A stretch of DNA of 28,599 bases. Source: DASUSH01 sp036375215 (lineage in GTDB: Bacteria > Actinomycetota > Thermoleophilia > Solirubrobacterales > 70-9). Of this stretch, positions 1-7,757 are shown piece by piece. The stretch is taken from NCBI GenBank assembly GCA_036375215.1, contig DASUSH010000054.1, positions 1-28,599 on the forward strand, given 5' to 3'. The position numbers were made by a program, and so were the translations under genes. The stretch's first letter is position 1; every line of letters starts with the position of its first letter. The notes beneath the pieces were generated by a model that saw only the letters and a list, made by a program, of their open reading frames with translations, ran no database searches and was not told the origin of the DNA.

Positions 1-399
1 CGCGAAGCCGGTGCGCACCGCGAGAGCGGCGAGGGCCGTGAAGGCGGCCTCGCCCCGCGTGGGCACCCGGAACGTCGAGGTCCAGACGACACGGGCATGG
101 CGCTCGTCGCCCTCGACGGCGATCGTCCCGCCCTCGTGGTCGAAGGGGACGTTCATCTCGCGGATCACGTAGTCCATGCGCCGGGGCCGGTCGAACGCGG
201 TGATCTCCTCGTCGAAGCGGATCGGCCCGACCGCGACGCGGCGCATCGCCCCGGCGCCGTTCGGGTCGGGCGTGCCTTCGCGGACGAGCTCGGCGCTGCG
301 GACGCCGCGGAAGCTGGCGTAGCCGGCGTGGTCGGTGAGCAGCTCGAAGACCTCGCCGGCGGGCGCGGCGATCGACCTCTCGACTCGCACGGTCTTCAT
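1..399 (-). CDS. SRPBCC (polyketide cyclase/START-like) family protein, 3' end cut by window edge
   Basis: Reading the minus strand from an ATG at 399 gives 133 uninterrupted codons to the window edge. The start MKTVRVERSIAAPAGEVFEL is typical of the SRPBCC fold: a first beta strand followed by the 'I.AP...VF' helix that closes a hydrophobic ligand cavity. Later segments (FDEEITAF, RMDYVIREM, VVWTSTFRVPT) fit the repeated antiparallel strands of this fold. Family members bind lipids, polyketides or small hydrophobic molecules, and some are coenzyme-Q or antitoxin-like; the ligand cannot be told from sequence. The C-terminal helix is missing because the gene leaves the window. It is transcribed divergently from the lipoprotein gene at 459. 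No Shine-Dalgarno sequence is visible, but a TAGCCT box ends 8 nt before the ATG, so the transcript may be leaderless. Confidence 0.85.
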   Translation of the reverse strand, partial: MKTVRVERSIAAPAGEVFELLTDHAGYASFRGVRSAELVREGTPDPNGAGAMRRVAVGPIRFDEEITAFDRPRRMDYVIREMNVPFDHEGGTIAVEGDERHARVVWTSTFRVPTRGEAAFTALAALAVRTGFA

Positions 400-407
400 C
401 GCGGGCG

Positions 408-413
408 AGGCTA
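408..413 (-). promoter_or_regulatory. Candidate -10 box (TAGCCT) of the SRPBCC gene
   Basis: TAGCCT on the minus strand lies 8 nt upstream of the ATG at 399, the spacing expected for a leaderless transcript starting at or near the A of ATG. No convincing -35 hexamer is visible. The call rests on the TANNNT pattern, which recurs before several other starts here. Confidence 0.35.
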
Positions 414-445
414 CCGGTCATCCCCTGCGGGCGGCGGACGGGCGA

Positions 446-451
446 TAGGGT
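446..451 (+). promoter_or_regulatory. Candidate -10 box (TAGGGT) of the lipoprotein gene
   Basis: TAGGGT ends 7 nt before the ATG at 459, and the intervening bases hold no Shine-Dalgarno sequence. This fits a leaderless start. A clear -35 element is not seen. Confidence 0.35.
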
Positions 452-458
452 CGCGTCG

Positions 459-977
459 ATGAACCGGCGCTCGGCGCTGATGAGCCCGATCCGCGGAGTG
501 ATCCTCGCCGGGATCGCCTCCGCGGCGCTTCTGGGTTGTGGCGACGGTGACGAGGACGGCGACGGTTCCGGCAGCGAGTCGGAGGTGGCCACGGTCGACG
601 CGACCGCGTTCGAGCGCTGCATGAACAAGGGCAAGTTCAAGGTGCGGTCGGGCGACGACTTCTTCACGGATGCCGAGGGTCACAGCTCCGAGGCCGAGAG
701 CCTCCGCGACGAGGCAACCCAGGTGCTCGTCGCCACGAACGTCGAGGTTCGCTACCGCGCGAAGAGCCCGATCCTCAACAACCCCGCCCCGCAGGCACTG
801 ATCTTGTTCCTCGACTCGCCACCGGAAACGCTCCTCGACGACGTCCCGGGAGACTTCATCGCCGATTCCGCGGCCAACGTCGTCTGGATCTTCGGCGGGT
901 CCAGCCTGCTTCCCGTCGAGGCGACGAAGGACACCCGGGCATTCAGCTCGGCGGCAACGGCCTGCGCGACCGGCTGA
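459..977 (+). CDS. Small hypothetical lipoprotein
   Basis: A 172-residue protein with a lipoprotein signal: basic N-terminus, hydrophobic stretch (residues 13-25) and lipobox AALLGC, with Cys27 as the predicted lipidated residue. An acidic, Gly/Ser-rich linker follows, then a globular part of about 130 residues. I recognise no family. It contains two further cysteines (in ERCMNKGKF and near the C-terminus, TACATG) that could form a disulfide in the mature domain, which would sit on the outer face of the membrane. A second ATG seven codons downstream (480) would still leave a usable signal peptide. The gene is convergent with the epoxide hydrolase, 17 bp apart, and divergent from the SRPBCC gene, so it is probably monocistronic. 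Confidence 0.75.
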   Translation: MNRRSALMSPIRGVILAGIASAALLGCGDGDEDGDGSGSESEVATVDATAFERCMNKGKFKVRSGDDFFTDAEGHSSEAESLRDEATQVLVATNVEVRYRAKSPILNNPAPQALILFLDSPPETLLDDVPGDFIADSAANVVWIFGGSSLLPVEATKDTRAFSSAATACATG

Positions 978-994
978 TCCTGGTTCTCGGCCGC

Positions 995-2116
995 TTACCG
1001 CAGCGATTCGAGCAGCGCCAGCACGTCGTCCGCGAGCAGCTCGGGCTCCTCGAAGGCGGCGAAGTGGCCGCCGCGCGGCATCTCGGTGAAGCGGCGGAGG
1101 TCGGCAAGCTGACGCTCGGCCCAGTCGCGGGGGGCGCGGACGATCTCGGCCGGGAAGTCGGCGGCGCCCGCGGGGACGGTGACCTTCTCGCCGGCCGGGA
1201 GGCGGGAGCGGTCGCGCGCCTCGCCCCAGTAGAGGCGCATCGAGGAGGCGATCGTGCCGGTCGCCCAGTAGAGGGTGAGGAAGTCGCAGAGCTCGTCCTT
1301 CGAGAAGCGGGTCTCGACATCGCCGTCGCAATCGGACCACTTGCGGTACTTCTCGACGAGCCAGCCGGCGAGGCCGGCCGGAGAGTCGGTGAAGGCGGCC
1401 GAGACCGCGTCGGGTGCAGCGCCCTGGAGCAGCAGGTGATAGCCCTGCGTCGCGCGCCAGCCGAGGCCGGTCTCGACGAACCGCTGCTCGGCCTCGGAAA
1501 GCGGCGGGTCGGAGAGGTCGGCAGGGGCAGGCAAGACCGAGACCGCGTTCAGGTGGAGCGCCGCGACCCGCTCGGGGCGCTGGAACGCGAGCTGGAAGGT
1601 GATCGGCGAGCCCCAGTCGCCGCCCTGGAGGGCGTAGCGCTCGTAGCCGAGCTCCGCCATCAGGTCGCCGAGGAGCGCCGCGACGCGGGCCGCGTTCGGG
1701 GGCGGGTCGAGCTCGTCCGAGTAGCCGTAGCCGGGAAGCGAGGGCGCGATCACGTCGTGCCCGGCCGCGGTCAGTAGCGGGATCAGCTTGGTGAACTCGA
1801 TCACGCCCCCGGGCCAGCCGTGGACGAGCATGATCGGAAGCCTCCCTCCCCCGCCCTCGCCGATCGCCCGCGCGAAGTGGACGCCGTTCCAGCGGCCGTT
1901 CTCGTACCCGCCGAGCGCGCGGCCGAGCCGGCCGAAGTCGTAGCCGGCGGCCCAATGCTCGCAGAGCGCGCGCAGGTAGCCGAGGTCGACCCCGAGCTCC
2001 CAGCCGATGCCGCCGGGCTGGTCCGGCCACCGCGTCCGGCCGAGCCGCGCGCGCAGGTCGGCGACGACCTCGTCGTCCACCGCCGGCTCGAACGGCTCGA
2101 CGCCGGGAGCGCTCAC
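995..2116 (-). CDS. Epoxide hydrolase (alpha/beta hydrolase with EHN domain)
   Basis: A 373-residue protein, the usual length for the microsomal-type epoxide hydrolase family. An EHN-type N-terminal domain (about residues 5-105) contains W-rich segments such as RTRWPDQPGG. The alpha/beta-hydrolase core follows, with the oxyanion-hole motif HGWPGG at 99-104, the nucleophile elbow GGDWGS with Asp167, and the catalytic His351 in RGGHFAAFEEPELL. An aspartate nucleophile rather than serine supports epoxide ring opening to a diol via an ester intermediate; the natural substrate is unknown. The GTG start at 2116 overlaps the cinA stop codon (GTGA), so it is probably translationally coupled as the last gene of ftsK-rodZ-cinA. 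The open frame extends far upstream through cinA, but that part is compositional shadow. Confidence 0.9.
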   Translation of the reverse strand: MSAPGVEPFEPAVDDEVVADLRARLGRTRWPDQPGGIGWELGVDLGYLRALCEHWAAGYDFGRLGRALGGYENGRWNGVHFARAIGEGGGGRLPIMLVHGWPGGVIEFTKLIPLLTAAGHDVIAPSLPGYGYSDELDPPPNAARVAALLGDLMAELGYERYALQGGDWGSPITFQLAFQRPERVAALHLNAVSVLPAPADLSDPPLSEAEQRFVETGLGWRATQGYHLLLQGAAPDAVSAAFTDSPAGLAGWLVEKYRKWSDCDGDVETRFSKDELCDFLTLYWATGTIASSMRLYWGEARDRSRLPAGEKVTVPAGAADFPAEIVRAPRDWAERQLADLRRFTEMPRGGHFAAFEEPELLADDVLALLESLR

Positions 2117-3393
2117 AACGGCAGGTCCTCGCCGCGCAGGAGCCGCCTCAGCATGTGCATCGCGACGGTGACCGAGCGGTCGCGGATGTCGGTGCGGCTG
2201 CCCGGCAGGACCGGGTCGCGCGCGAGCACGCGGCCCGAGGCGTCCTTCACGCAGACGCAGACGTACCCGACCGGCTTCTCCTCGGTGCCGCCGTCGGGCC
2301 CGGCGATGCCGGTGATCCCGACCCCGAGCTCCGCGCCGAAGCGCCGGATCGCGCCGTCCGCCATCGCCTCGGCGACCTCCGGCGAGACCGCGCCGTGTTT
2401 CGCGATCATCTCGTCCGGCACGCCGAGCAGGTCGACCTTGGCCTCGTTCGAGTACGCGACGACCCCGCCCTTCACGTAGGCGGACGCCCCGGGGGGGTCG
2501 GTGAGGCGGGCGGCGAGGAGGCCGGCCGTACAGGACTCGGCGAGGCCGATCGTGCGGCCGGCGAGCAGGTCGGCCAGCTGCTCGTCGAGGGTGGAGCCGT
2601 CCTCGGAGAAGAGGAACGGGCCGTGAGCCTCGCGCAGGCGCTCGAGCAAGGACACGTAGAGCTCCTCGTCGGCCTCGCGGCGGCGGACGTCGACGACGAT
2701 CTCGGCCCGGCGCAGGCAGGTCGTGATCTCGAGCGGCGAGAGGTCGATTTCCGCCTCCACTTCGCGCAGCGTCTGGGCCAGCGAGGACTCGGGGATGCCG
2801 AACATCCGCACCGTGGTCTCGACGAACGGCTCGGTGCGATCGAGGACCGCGCGTGCGGGCACCGTGGCGAGCGCCGCCTCCCACATCGCCTGCAGCTCCC
2901 GCGGCGGGCCGGGCAGGACGATCACGACGACGTCGCGGGCCGGGACGACGAGGCCCGGCGCGGTCCCGGCGGGGTCGATCGCGATCGCGCCCACCGGCAC
3001 CATGGCCTGCTTGCGATTGGCGTCGCGGAGGGCGTCGGGATCGAACTTCATCCGCCTCGCGAAGCCCTCGAGGATCGCGTGGATCCGCTTCTCCATCTCC
3101 TCGTCGAGGACCATCTCGCGGTCGGCGAACCTGGCGACGATCTCCGCGGTGAGGTCGTCGGCGGTCGGGCCGAGCCCGCCGCTCGTGACGATCAAGTCCA
3201 CGCCGTCGCGCTCGAGGAACCGCAAGGCGGCCTCGAGGTCCGCCGGGCGGTCGCCGACGACGATGATCTGGGAGACCTCGACCCCGGCCTCACCGAGGCG
3301 CTCGGAGATCCAGGGCCCGTTGCGGTCGGTGATCCGGCCGGTCAGGACCTCGGTGCCGGTGACGACGACGCCGGCGCGCGCGCCCACGCTCAC
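2113..3393 (-). CDS. cinA: CinA family protein (MoCF-like domain plus nicotinamide-nucleotide amidase)
   Basis: A 426-residue protein with the normal two-domain CinA layout. The N-terminal molybdopterin-binding-like (COG1058) domain carries TSGGLGPTADD at 70-80, linked in the family to ADP-ribose pyrophosphatase activity. The C-terminal domain (about 270-420) has GLAESCTAG from 283, GGVVAYSN around 309-316 and GITGIAGPDGGT around 359-370, the signature of the NMN amidase PncC that recycles nicotinamide mononucleotide. In many Gram-positives cinA precedes recA in a competence/SOS context; here an epoxide hydrolase follows instead. The GTG start at 3393 overlaps the rodZ stop (GTGA). Confidence 0.93.
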   Translation of the reverse strand: MSVGARAGVVVTGTEVLTGRITDRNGPWISERLGEAGVEVSQIIVVGDRPADLEAALRFLERDGVDLIVTSGGLGPTADDLTAEIVARFADREMVLDEEMEKRIHAILEGFARRMKFDPDALRDANRKQAMVPVGAIAIDPAGTAPGLVVPARDVVVIVLPGPPRELQAMWEAALATVPARAVLDRTEPFVETTVRMFGIPESSLAQTLREVEAEIDLSPLEITTCLRRAEIVVDVRRREADEELYVSLLERLREAHGPFLFSEDGSTLDEQLADLLAGRTIGLAESCTAGLLAARLTDPPGASAYVKGGVVAYSNEAKVDLLGVPDEMIAKHGAVSPEVAEAMADGAIRRFGAELGVGITGIAGPDGGTEEKPVGYVCVCVKDASGRVLARDPVLPGSRTDIRDRSVTVAMHMLRRLLRGEDLPL

Positions 3394-4235
3394 GGGCAGT
3401 CGGTCCCGGGCGGGTCGAGCGGCCGGACGTTCGCCGGCGGCTCGATCGCGAACGCCGCCGGACCCTGCTCCTCGCTCACCCTGGCCTTCTTGCCGCCGAC
3501 GAAGAGGTCGAACTGGCTGCGGTCGTACCCGGCCGGGAAGCGGAGCTGGAAGCGCTTGCCCTCGAAGGTGTCCTCGCTGCCGGCGCTGCCGAAGACCCCG
3601 TCGATCAGCGGCTGCTTGCTGTCGGCGGCGAGCAGGCAGATCTGCAGGCCGTCGGTGTTGGCGACCAGGCGCATCGACACGGTCTTCGCATTCTGCTCGG
3701 GCGCCGGCTTCGGCTTCGCCTTGGCGCCCTTGCCGTCCTCGCCGTCACCCTTGCCCTTGTCGTCCTGCCGGCGCTCCTTGCGGTCCCCCTTGCCCTCCTT
3801 CTCGCCGCCGTCGCCGTCGTTCGAGGTGAGCCCGAGGACCAGCAGGACCGCGACGATCACCAGCACGAGCCCGCCGATGATCCAGCCCCGGCGCGACCCG
3901 CCCCCCGGCATGCCGGGCTCGCGCAGCCGCCGGCGGGTCTCCAGCACGCCCTCGCCGAGCGGCACGGGGCTCGCCTGCGGGCCTTCGACCGTCCGCCGGT
4001 ACTCGTCGACCAGGGCGTCGGCGTCGAGCCCGAGCAGGTTCGCGTAGGTGCGCAGGAAGCCCTTGACGTAGGCGTGGCCCGGGAGCGTCGACCACTCCTC
4101 GCTCTCCAGCGCTCGCAGGTAGCGGGTGCGGATCTTGGTCCGCTCCTCGACCGTGCGGATGTCGAGCCCCGCGCGCGTTCGCGCCTCCTTGAGGGCGTTG
4201 CCGATCCGCAGTGGTCCGCCGGACTCAGAAGCCAT
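3390..4235 (-). CDS. rodZ: RodZ-like membrane protein with N-terminal helix-turn-helix and DUF4115
   Basis: A 281-residue protein. Residues about 9-72 form the HTH_25 domain (IGNALKEARTRAGLDIRTVE ... HAYVKGFLRTYANLLGLD), which in RodZ contacts MreB rather than DNA. A single transmembrane helix (about 118-136) follows a basic RRR stretch. A highly charged Lys/Asp/Glu/Gly linker (about 138-182) leads to an extracytoplasmic DUF4115-type beta domain (about 186-275). The topology (cytoplasmic HTH, one helix, outer beta domain) is that of the cell-shape protein RodZ. The gene lies 16 bp after ftsK and overlaps cinA by four bases, the order conserved in many Gram-positives. No mreB is in the window. 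Confidence 0.88.
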   Translation of the reverse strand: MASESGGPLRIGNALKEARTRAGLDIRTVEERTKIRTRYLRALESEEWSTLPGHAYVKGFLRTYANLLGLDADALVDEYRRTVEGPQASPVPLGEGVLETRRRLREPGMPGGGSRRGWIIGGLVLVIVAVLLVLGLTSNDGDGGEKEGKGDRKERRQDDKGKGDGEDGKGAKAKPKPAPEQNAKTVSMRLVANTDGLQICLLAADSKQPLIDGVFGSAGSEDTFEGKRFQLRFPAGYDRSQFDLFVGGKKARVSEEQGPAAFAIEPPANVRPLDPPGTDCP

Positions 4236-4251
4236 GAGCGGCCTATTGTCG

Positions 4252-6771
4252 CTATTCGGCGATCGGGGCGGCGGGCTCGGGCTCGGTTTCGGGGGCCGGC
4301 TCGGAGCCGCCGAGCACCCGCGGGATGTCCGCGGCGGAGATCAGCACCTGGCGCGGCTTGGAGCCCTCGTATCCCGAGATCACGCCGCGGCGCTCGAGCA
4401 TGTCGATCAGGCGCCCGGCGCGGGTGTAGCCGACGCGCAGGCGCCGCTGGATCATCGAGACCGAGGCGGTGTCGGTCTCGACGACGATCCGGACCGCGTC
4501 CTCGAGCAGGTCGTCCTGGTCGGGCGAGAAGTCGCCGTCGGCGGCCTCCTCCGAGGGCTCGGCCTTCGCCTCGAGGAGCTCCGCGTCGAAGTCGGGCTCG
4601 CCCTGCCGGGACCAGTGCTTGGTGACGCGGGCGATCTCGTCCTCGGTCACGAATGCCCCCTGGATCCGCGCCATCTTCGAGGTGCCGGCGCCACGGAAGA
4701 GCATGTCGCCCTGGCCGAGGAGGCTCTCCGCCCCGCCCTGGTCGAGGATCACCCGCGAGTCGACCTGGGAGGCGACGGCGAACGCGATCCGGGCCGGGAT
4801 GTTGACCTTGATCGTGCCGGTGATGATGTCGGTCGAGGGGCGCTGCGTCGCCAGGATCAGGTGGATGCCGACCGCGCGCGACTTCTGGGCGAGGCGGATG
4901 ATCGCGTCCTCGACCTCGGCCGGCGCGACCATCATCAGGTCGGCGAGCTCGTCGATGATGCAGAGGATGTAGGGCAGTGGCGCCTCGCCCTTGCGCTTGC
5001 GGATCCGGTTCAGCTCGACCAGGTTGCGGGCCCGCGCCTCGCCCATGATCCCGTAGCGGCTCTCCATCTCCCCGATCAGGTTGGCGAGCACGTTCGCCGC
5101 CATCCGCGGCGAGGTCACGACCGGCGTGAGCAGGTGCGGGATCGAGTCGTAGTGGTTGAGCTCGACGCGCTTCGGGTCCACGAGGACCATCCTCACCTCG
5201 TTCGGCGAGGACGACATCAGGATCGAGGTCAGGATCGCGTTCACGCAGCCCGACTTGCCCGAGCCCGTGGTGCCGGCGACCAGGAGGTGGGGCATCATCG
5301 CGACGTCGCAGGCGATCGACTGGCCGGAGACGTCCTTGCCGAGCCAGCCGACCATCGGCGAGGAGCCCTTCGGGCGGCCCTTGTAGATGTCGCCGAGGCG
5401 GACCAGGCGGCGGCGCGCGTTCGGCACCTCGACGCCCACCGCGCGCTTGCCGGGGATCGGGGCGAGGATGCGGATATCGGTCGAGGCGAGCGCGTAGGCC
5501 AGGTCGTCCTTGAGCTGGGCGACCTTCCCGACCTTGGTGCCCGGCGCCAGCTGCAGCTCGTAGCGGCTCACGTGCGGGCCCGAGACGACGCCGACCAGCT
5601 TCGCGTCGACGCCGAAGTGACCGAGCGCCTCGAGCAGCGCCTTGCTGGTCGCCTCGCGGTCGCGGGTGTCGGGGCCCTTGTCGCTTGCCTTCCCGCGCTC
5701 GAGCAGCTTCGCGGGCGGCGCCTTGTAGTCGATCTCCTCGGACTCGGTGACCGCGGAGCGCTTCTTCCCCATCGGCGTGAGGCCGGTATCGGGCGCGGGG
5801 ATCTCCTCGGGCGGCTCGTCGTCGAGGGTGACCTCGGCCTCGTCGTCCTCGGGGATCTCGGCGAGCCGCTCGGAGCCGGTGTCGGCGAACCCGCCCCGCT
5901 CCTCGCCGTCCGCGGCCTCGTCGGGCTCGTCCTCCGCGGCGAACAGGTCGATCTCGGCGGGGTCCTCGTCGGCGGCGGCGAGCGCCTGGGTCTCCAGGGC
6001 CTCGGTCTGGGCGGCGCGGGTGATCGCGATCTCGGTGTCGTCGGGCTCGTCGGGGCCCCATGCCTCGTCGCGCCGGCGGCGGAAGTCGCGTGTCTCGCGC
6101 GACAGCTCGCGCGTGGCGCCCGCGAACTCCCACGCGGTCGCGCCCGCCGTGCGCGCGAAGCGGCCGGCCCCGCGCAGCCCGCCGGCGATCGAGCCGCCCG
6201 TGGCGAGCAGGAGCCCGGCGACGACGAAGAGGACGGCGATGATGTGCGCGCCCAGGTCCTGGAAGAGGGTCGAGGCCGACCAGTAGAGCGCCTCGCCGAA
6301 GGCGCCGCCGTGCTCCTCGAAGTAATTCGGGTCGAAGTACTCGTGGCGGACCGGCCGCTCGGGGCCGAGGCCGGCGGTCTGCGCCGCGAAGGCGAGCAGG
6401 AGGCCGCAGACGATGAAGCCGGCGCCGGCGTTGAGCGCGCCCGGCGAGGGCAGGAACGGGCGCACGATCAGGGCCAGCCCGGCGCCCGCGAGCAGGATCG
6501 GGAAGGCGTATCCGGCGGCGCCCGCGGTCCAGCCGATGCCGACCGTGAGCGCCTCGCCGACGCGGCCGCCGTCGGAGTCCAGGTAGAGCACGAAGCCGAG
6601 GTAGAGCGCGGCGGCGACCAGCGCGAGGCCGATTACGTCGTAGTGGCGCTGCTCCAGGCGGCCGGTGCCGCGGCGAACGGCGTCGCGGGCGCGGTCGAGC
6701 TCCTCCCGCCCGGCGCGCGTGCGAGTGGGCTTCCCGCGCCCCTTCGCTGGGCGCTTGCGTGTGCTTGCCAT
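4252..6771 (-). CDS. ftsK: DNA translocase FtsK/SpoIIIE
   Basis: An 839-residue protein. Four hydrophobic segments near the N-terminus (about 44-65, 77-104, 115-130, 172-193) anchor it at the septum. An acidic, low-complexity linker (about 240-340) precedes the alpha/beta motor. Walker A GTTGSGKS is at 500-507 and Walker B CIIDELADLM at 604-613, with the family signature LATQRPSTDIITG at about 640-652. The C-terminal gamma winged-helix domain (about 750-815, SMIQRRLRVGYTRAGRLIDML) reads KOPS/SRS-type orienting sequences. It pumps chromosomal DNA through the closing septum. It is the first gene of ftsK-rodZ-cinA-epoxide hydrolase. The ATG at 6771 is directly preceded by GCGAGG, too close for a standard Shine-Dalgarno site. 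Confidence 0.97.
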   Translation of the reverse strand: MASTRKRPAKGRGKPTRTRAGREELDRARDAVRRGTGRLEQRHYDVIGLALVAAALYLGFVLYLDSDGGRVGEALTVGIGWTAGAAGYAFPILLAGAGLALIVRPFLPSPGALNAGAGFIVCGLLLAFAAQTAGLGPERPVRHEYFDPNYFEEHGGAFGEALYWSASTLFQDLGAHIIAVLFVVAGLLLATGGSIAGGLRGAGRFARTAGATAWEFAGATRELSRETRDFRRRRDEAWGPDEPDDTEIAITRAAQTEALETQALAAADEDPAEIDLFAAEDEPDEAADGEERGGFADTGSERLAEIPEDDEAEVTLDDEPPEEIPAPDTGLTPMGKKRSAVTESEEIDYKAPPAKLLERGKASDKGPDTRDREATSKALLEALGHFGVDAKLVGVVSGPHVSRYELQLAPGTKVGKVAQLKDDLAYALASTDIRILAPIPGKRAVGVEVPNARRRLVRLGDIYKGRPKGSSPMVGWLGKDVSGQSIACDVAMMPHLLVAGTTGSGKSGCVNAILTSILMSSSPNEVRMVLVDPKRVELNHYDSIPHLLTPVVTSPRMAANVLANLIGEMESRYGIMGEARARNLVELNRIRKRKGEAPLPYILCIIDELADLMMVAPAEVEDAIIRLAQKSRAVGIHLILATQRPSTDIITGTIKVNIPARIAFAVASQVDSRVILDQGGAESLLGQGDMLFRGAGTSKMARIQGAFVTEDEIARVTKHWSRQGEPDFDAELLEAKAEPSEEAADGDFSPDQDDLLEDAVRIVVETDTASVSMIQRRLRVGYTRAGRLIDMLERRGVISGYEGSKPRQVLISAADIPRVLGGSEPAPETEPEPAAPIAE

Positions 6772-6813
6772 CCTCGCTCGCGTCTTCGACGCGCCCGGCC
6801 GGTCCCCTGCCGA

Positions 6814-6893
6814 CCTGTCCCTTTGGGGTCAGACCCCTCGGGTGGCAGGTCGGCCTGTCCCTTTGGGGTCAGACCCCTCGGGTGGCAGGTCGG
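6814..6893. repeat. Two exact tandem copies of a 40-bp palindromic repeat
   Basis: Two identical 40-bp units lie head to tail (6814-6853 and 6854-6893), followed by the first 7 bases of a third (6894-6900). Each unit contains the perfect inverted repeat GGGGTC-A-GACCCC (6825-6837 and 6865-6877). Outer arms CCGACCTG (6810-6817) and CAGGTCGG (6846-6853) make a nested hairpin in the first copy. The same 40 bp occurs once more at 28479-28518, and the core palindrome at 21375-21387. The array lies in the divergent gap between ftsK and the response regulator. Confidence 0.9.
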
Positions 6894-6979
6894 CCTGTCC
6901 GCCTCGCTCGGTTGCTGGGACCGGTTGGCCTCTTCGAGCGCCCGGGCATGTGGCCGAGCTCCCCGCCCGTCGCCGCCAC

Positions 6980-7007
6980 CTGACCACGTCTGAACGGCAG
7001 CTAAATA
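6980..7007 (+). promoter_or_regulatory. Candidate promoter of the two-component system (distal)
   Basis: CTGACC at 6980-6985 and TAAATA at 7002-7007 are separated by 16 bp and resemble a housekeeping -35/-10 pair. This would place the start site near 7014 and give a leader of about 34 nt containing a 5-bp hairpin (GACGG/CCGTC, 7018-7033). The match to consensus is moderate. Confidence 0.35.
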
Positions 7008-7034
7008 TCGCCGATCCGACGGGGTTTTCCGTCC

Positions 7035-7040
7035 TACCAT
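7035..7040 (+). promoter_or_regulatory. Candidate -10 box (TACCAT) of the response regulator, leaderless type
   Basis: TACCAT ends 7 nt before the ATG at 7048, with no Shine-Dalgarno sequence between them. It is an alternative or addition to the upstream promoter at 6980-7007. Confidence 0.35.
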
Positions 7041-7047
7041 CCGACAG

Positions 7048-7737
7048 ATGTCCAGCGATAACGGAGCCAGCGGGCGGGTCCTCGTCGTCGAGGACGACGA
7101 GGCGATCGCCGACGTCGTCCGGCGCGCCCTGCGCCAGGAGGGCCACGAGGTGCGCTCGGCGGCCGACGGCGTCGAGGCCCTGGCGCAGGCCGAGGAGTTC
7201 GTGCCCGACCTGGTGATCCTCGACCTCGGCCTCCCCCGCCTCGACGGGGTCGAAGTCTCGAAGCGGCTGCGCGCCGAGTCCGACGTGCCGATCCTGATCC
7301 TGACCGCCCGCGCCGAGGTCGAGGACCGCGTCGAGGGCCTCGACTCCGGCGCCGACGACTACCTCGTCAAGCCTTTCGAGCTCTCCGAGCTGCTCGCCCG
7401 CACCCGGGCGCTGATGCGCCGCCGGCCCCCGCGCGGGACCGCCTCGCTGGCGGTCGGGGATCTCCGCCTCAACCCGGACTCCCGCGAGGTCGTCCGCGGC
7501 GACCGCGAGATCGAGCTCACGAACCGGGAGTTCGAGCTGCTCGAGTATCTGATGCGAAACCAGAAGCTGGTCGTCTCCCGCGAGCGCCTCCTCGAGGAGG
7601 TCTGGGGCTACGACCCGCTGTCGATGACGAACACGATCGACGTCTTCATCTCGAACCTTCGCCGCAAGCTCGAGGAGGGCGGCGAGGACCGCATCCTGCA
7701 CACCAAGCGCGGCGCCGGATACGTAATCAAGGCTTAG
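7048..7737 (+). CDS. OmpR/PhoB-family response regulator
   Basis: A 229-residue protein of normal length. The receiver domain (about 10-120) has the acidic pocket VVEDDE (14-19), phospho-acceptor Asp59 in VILDLGLP, switch Thr86 in ILTARAE and Lys108 in LVKPFE. The C-terminal winged-helix domain (about 135-229) carries ELTNREFELLEYLMRN, VVSRERLLEEVWG and the wing motif RRKLEEGGEDRILHTKRGAGY. It should bind direct repeats near target promoters when phosphorylated by the kinase encoded 20 bp downstream. The family resembles actinobacterial MprA/TcrA-type regulators; the stimulus is unknown. No Shine-Dalgarno site is obvious. Confidence 0.95.
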   Translation: MSSDNGASGRVLVVEDDEAIADVVRRALRQEGHEVRSAADGVEALAQAEEFVPDLVILDLGLPRLDGVEVSKRLRAESDVPILILTARAEVEDRVEGLDSGADDYLVKPFELSELLARTRALMRRRPPRGTASLAVGDLRLNPDSREVVRGDREIELTNREFELLEYLMRNQKLVVSRERLLEEVWGYDPLSMTNTIDVFISNLRRKLEEGGEDRILHTKRGAGYVIKA

Positions 7738-7757
7738 ATGCTCGATCCCGTGACCTG

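Noticed and set aside
411..2030. 539-codon minus-strand frame overlapping the epoxide hydrolase and lipoprotein genes
   Set aside because: Arg/Pro/Ala-rich composition with no family features; the epoxide hydrolase frame beside it has the full catalytic triad.
2117..2884. Upstream extension of the epoxide hydrolase frame through cinA
   Set aside because: The sequence there is out-of-frame cinA; the EHN domain begins at the GTG overlapping the cinA stop.
6814..6900. Tandem repeats as a CRISPR array
   Set aside because: The units abut directly with no spacers, and no cas genes are present.
4126..6993. Very long plus-strand open frame (955 codons) opposite ftsK
   Set aside because: It is antisense to a clear FtsK with all motifs, and its product is a GC-driven mix of Asp, Arg, Gly, Val and Leu without domains. 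Shadow of codon bias.
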